DNA of 64,000 nt from Bacilliculturomica massiliensis. GTDB taxonomy: Bacteria > Bacillota > Clostridia > Peptostreptococcales > Anaerovoracaceae. Below are positions 62,663-64,000 of this stretch, in pieces. The notes under the pieces were generated by a model. That model did not search any database, was not told the origin of the DNA, and was given only the letters and a program-made list of their open reading frames with translations. Location of the stretch: contig NZ_LR027602.1 in the NCBI RefSeq assembly GCF_900605495.1, positions 279,408-343,407 on the forward strand, in the 5' to 3' direction. How positions within the stretch are numbered: position 1 is the first letter of the stretch; each line of letters opens with the position of its first letter. A program made the position numbers and the translations under genes.

Positions 62663-64000
62663 ATGAAAAAAATGAAGCTTATGCTGAAACGCATCGCTGG
62701 CTTAGCGATCAGCGCCAGCTTGGTTGCTGGTCTGTGTCCCTTTACCGCCTTTGCGATCAGCGCATGCGAGCCGGCGGACTATTCGGAAACGCCGACGGTG
62801 CGGGCGACTTACGAACTGATCGACGATAAGGATGGGGACGGGAAAATCAGCGCGGGAGATACCTTCTGGATGATTGTAAAAGTACACGATATTTCCACGA
62901 TCGGAACAGGCCAGGCATTTTTGCAATATGATTCGACGGTCATACAGCCCACCTTGCCCACTGGGGCGACCCAGCAAAAACCGGACAACGTAAATATGTT
63001 TGCAGGCTTGGCGGAAAAGAGCAGCACGATCGTTGCCACATCTATTTATGAACCCAACTACAGCACCACCTTTGACAACACTGCCTGGTATGGGACGGAG
63101 GTTGCAGACTTCCGGGCGCCCAGAGCGTCTGACAAGGTAGATCTGAGCAATCCCAACATGTGGGTGATAGGATATAACTTTGGAATTGGAGCCGGCATCG
63201 AGCAGGCGGGGCTGACCAACTGGACGTTGTCAGAGGAACAGAAGAAAAATGGCATACTGCTGTATAAAATGCGGTATACGGCCATTACAAATGATGATCC
63301 TTTGGTATCGTTTCTGCCGCTGGGAACCTTTGTCCAGCTGGATTCTGTAGCGGAGGGAGGCGCCTTTAAAGAACAGAGCAAGGGCACAATGAATCTCTAT
63401 GTGGAACCCATATTAGGAGCAGCCGGGAAAGAAACTTCCACGACGCTTAGTGCGATCACCGTTTCCGACATCGCGGCCCCGGCCGCAGGCGGAATCGTAC
63501 CGACCAGCACGGCTGTCACCTTCGGTGTGGCCGAGGGCGGTACCGTTCCGACAGAAGCGGCGGCTTCCATCGCCTGGGAAAAAGGCGGGACCGCTTACAA
63601 TGAGACCACCTTCCAGGGTTATGGGACAGAATACAAGGCCACCTACACGGTGGCCATCCCGGACGGTTACCTCTATGCGGAGGGAACCACTGCCGTGACC
63701 CTGGGCGGCGCGGACGCGGGCGTTGTGACGGACAACGCGACAGCCATCACATTTACCAAAACGTATACCACAGCAGCTGATCCGGACGCGGCGCTGGTAG
63801 CGGCGGCGAAGAGCGCTGTCGAGGGCGGGACCTACACCGCCAGCCAGGCGGAGACCGCCGACGCTGCAGCGGCCAAGGCGGCGCTGCAGACGAAGGTCAG
63901 CGCCCTGAGCCTCAACGGCGTGACCGCTACAGTCAACGACGGGACCTACAATGCGGCCGTGGCGGGCACCGCGGGGCAGCCGGCGGGAACAAACGGCAGC
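62663..64000 (+). CDS. Secreted cohesin-like protein, 3' end outside window
   Basis: The frame is open from the ATG at 62663 (AAAGGA site) to the window edge, so 446 residues are visible. The signal peptide is about 1-31 (ending PFTAFA). The cohesin-like module (about 45-255) starts with KDGDGKISAGDTFWMIVKVH and has GQAFLQYDSTVIQPT. A module starting ITVSDIAAPAAGGIVPTSTA (about 265-370) matches the one in the protein at 34706. An Ala-rich repeat region follows (VAAAKSAVEGGTYTASQAET). The first ~790 bp are AT-richer than what follows. A dockerin at the missing C-terminus is likely by analogy. Confidence 0.75.
   Translation, partial: MKKMKLMLKRIAGLAISASLVAGLCPFTAFAISACEPADYSETPTVRATYELIDDKDGDGKISAGDTFWMIVKVHDISTIGTGQAFLQYDSTVIQPTLPTGATQQKPDNVNMFAGLAEKSSTIVATSIYEPNYSTTFDNTAWYGTEVADFRAPRASDKVDLSNPNMWVIGYNFGIGAGIEQAGLTNWTLSEEQKKNGILLYKMRYTAITNDDPLVSFLPLGTFVQLDSVAEGGAFKEQSKGTMNLYVEPILGAAGKETSTTLSAITVSDIAAPAAGGIVPTSTAVTFGVAEGGTVPTEAAASIAWEKGGTAYNETTFQGYGTEYKATYTVAIPDGYLYAEGTTAVTLGGADAGVVTDNATAITFTKTYTTAADPDAALVAAAKSAVEGGTYTASQAETADAAAAKAALQTKVSALSLNGVTATVNDGTYNAAVAGTAGQPAGTNGS

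Overview
The window looks like the chromosome of an anaerobic, low-endospore-clade Gram-positive bacterium (Clostridia in the broad sense) of fairly high G+C. The clues are strong GGAGG ribosome sites, lipoprotein and surface proteins with SLH, cohesin-like and dockerin-like modules, a TRAP transporter, and the siroheme-dependent (Ahb) heme route typical of anaerobes. No rRNA, tRNA, CRISPR, phage or IS element was recognised. The exact taxon cannot be fixed from the sequence alone.

Layout. 1-2.7 kb: tail of an IclR regulator, then a minus-strand pair (YkvI-like transporter and an Asp/Glu-racemase-superfamily protein). 3.0-12.9 kb: a GntR regulator and a tight eight-gene operon: class III aminotransferase, TRAP uptake system (DctQ, DctM, DctP) and a complete 2-oxoacid/acetoin-type dehydrogenase complex (E1 alpha, E1 beta, E2, E3). 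Together they suggest import of an amino or carboxylic acid, transamination, and oxidation to an acyl-CoA. 13.1-17.8 kb: a secreted lytic transglycosylase, a lone tyrosine recombinase and a XhoI-type restriction-modification pair. 18.7-22 kb: a MATE exporter and the first of two paralogous AAA-ATPase/PD-(D/E)XK proteins, flanked by direct repeats and gene remnants.

22.1-50.2 kb is the most notable part. A duplicated ~405-bp intergenic module precedes a long collinear cluster. It encodes a secreted dihaem protein resembling the hydrazine-synthase alpha family, the two System II cytochrome c maturation proteins (Ccs1/ResB and CcsA), and a secreted beta-propeller/dihaem-peroxidase-like cytochrome that ends in a dockerin. 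A set of secreted proteins with cohesin-like and dockerin-like modules follows, with two SLH-anchored proteins. The cluster ends with a four-gene heme-biosynthesis set (AhbD/NirJ2, AhbC/NirJ1, AhbA, AhbB). 50.5-52.2 kb holds the second ATPase paralogue. 52.58-64 kb begins with the second copy of the 405-bp module and continues with a 3088-residue secreted Ig/FN3 protein ending in a dockerin-like module, then the start of another cohesin-like protein that runs off the window.

Working hypothesis (inference): the 22.7-64 kb region encodes a cell-surface, cohesin-dockerin-organised complex in which the dockerin-borne cargo is at least partly c-type cytochrome rather than polysaccharide hydrolases. 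Heme synthesis and cytochrome maturation are encoded alongside. The substrate, the electron donor and the actual cohesin-dockerin pairings cannot be seen in the sequence.
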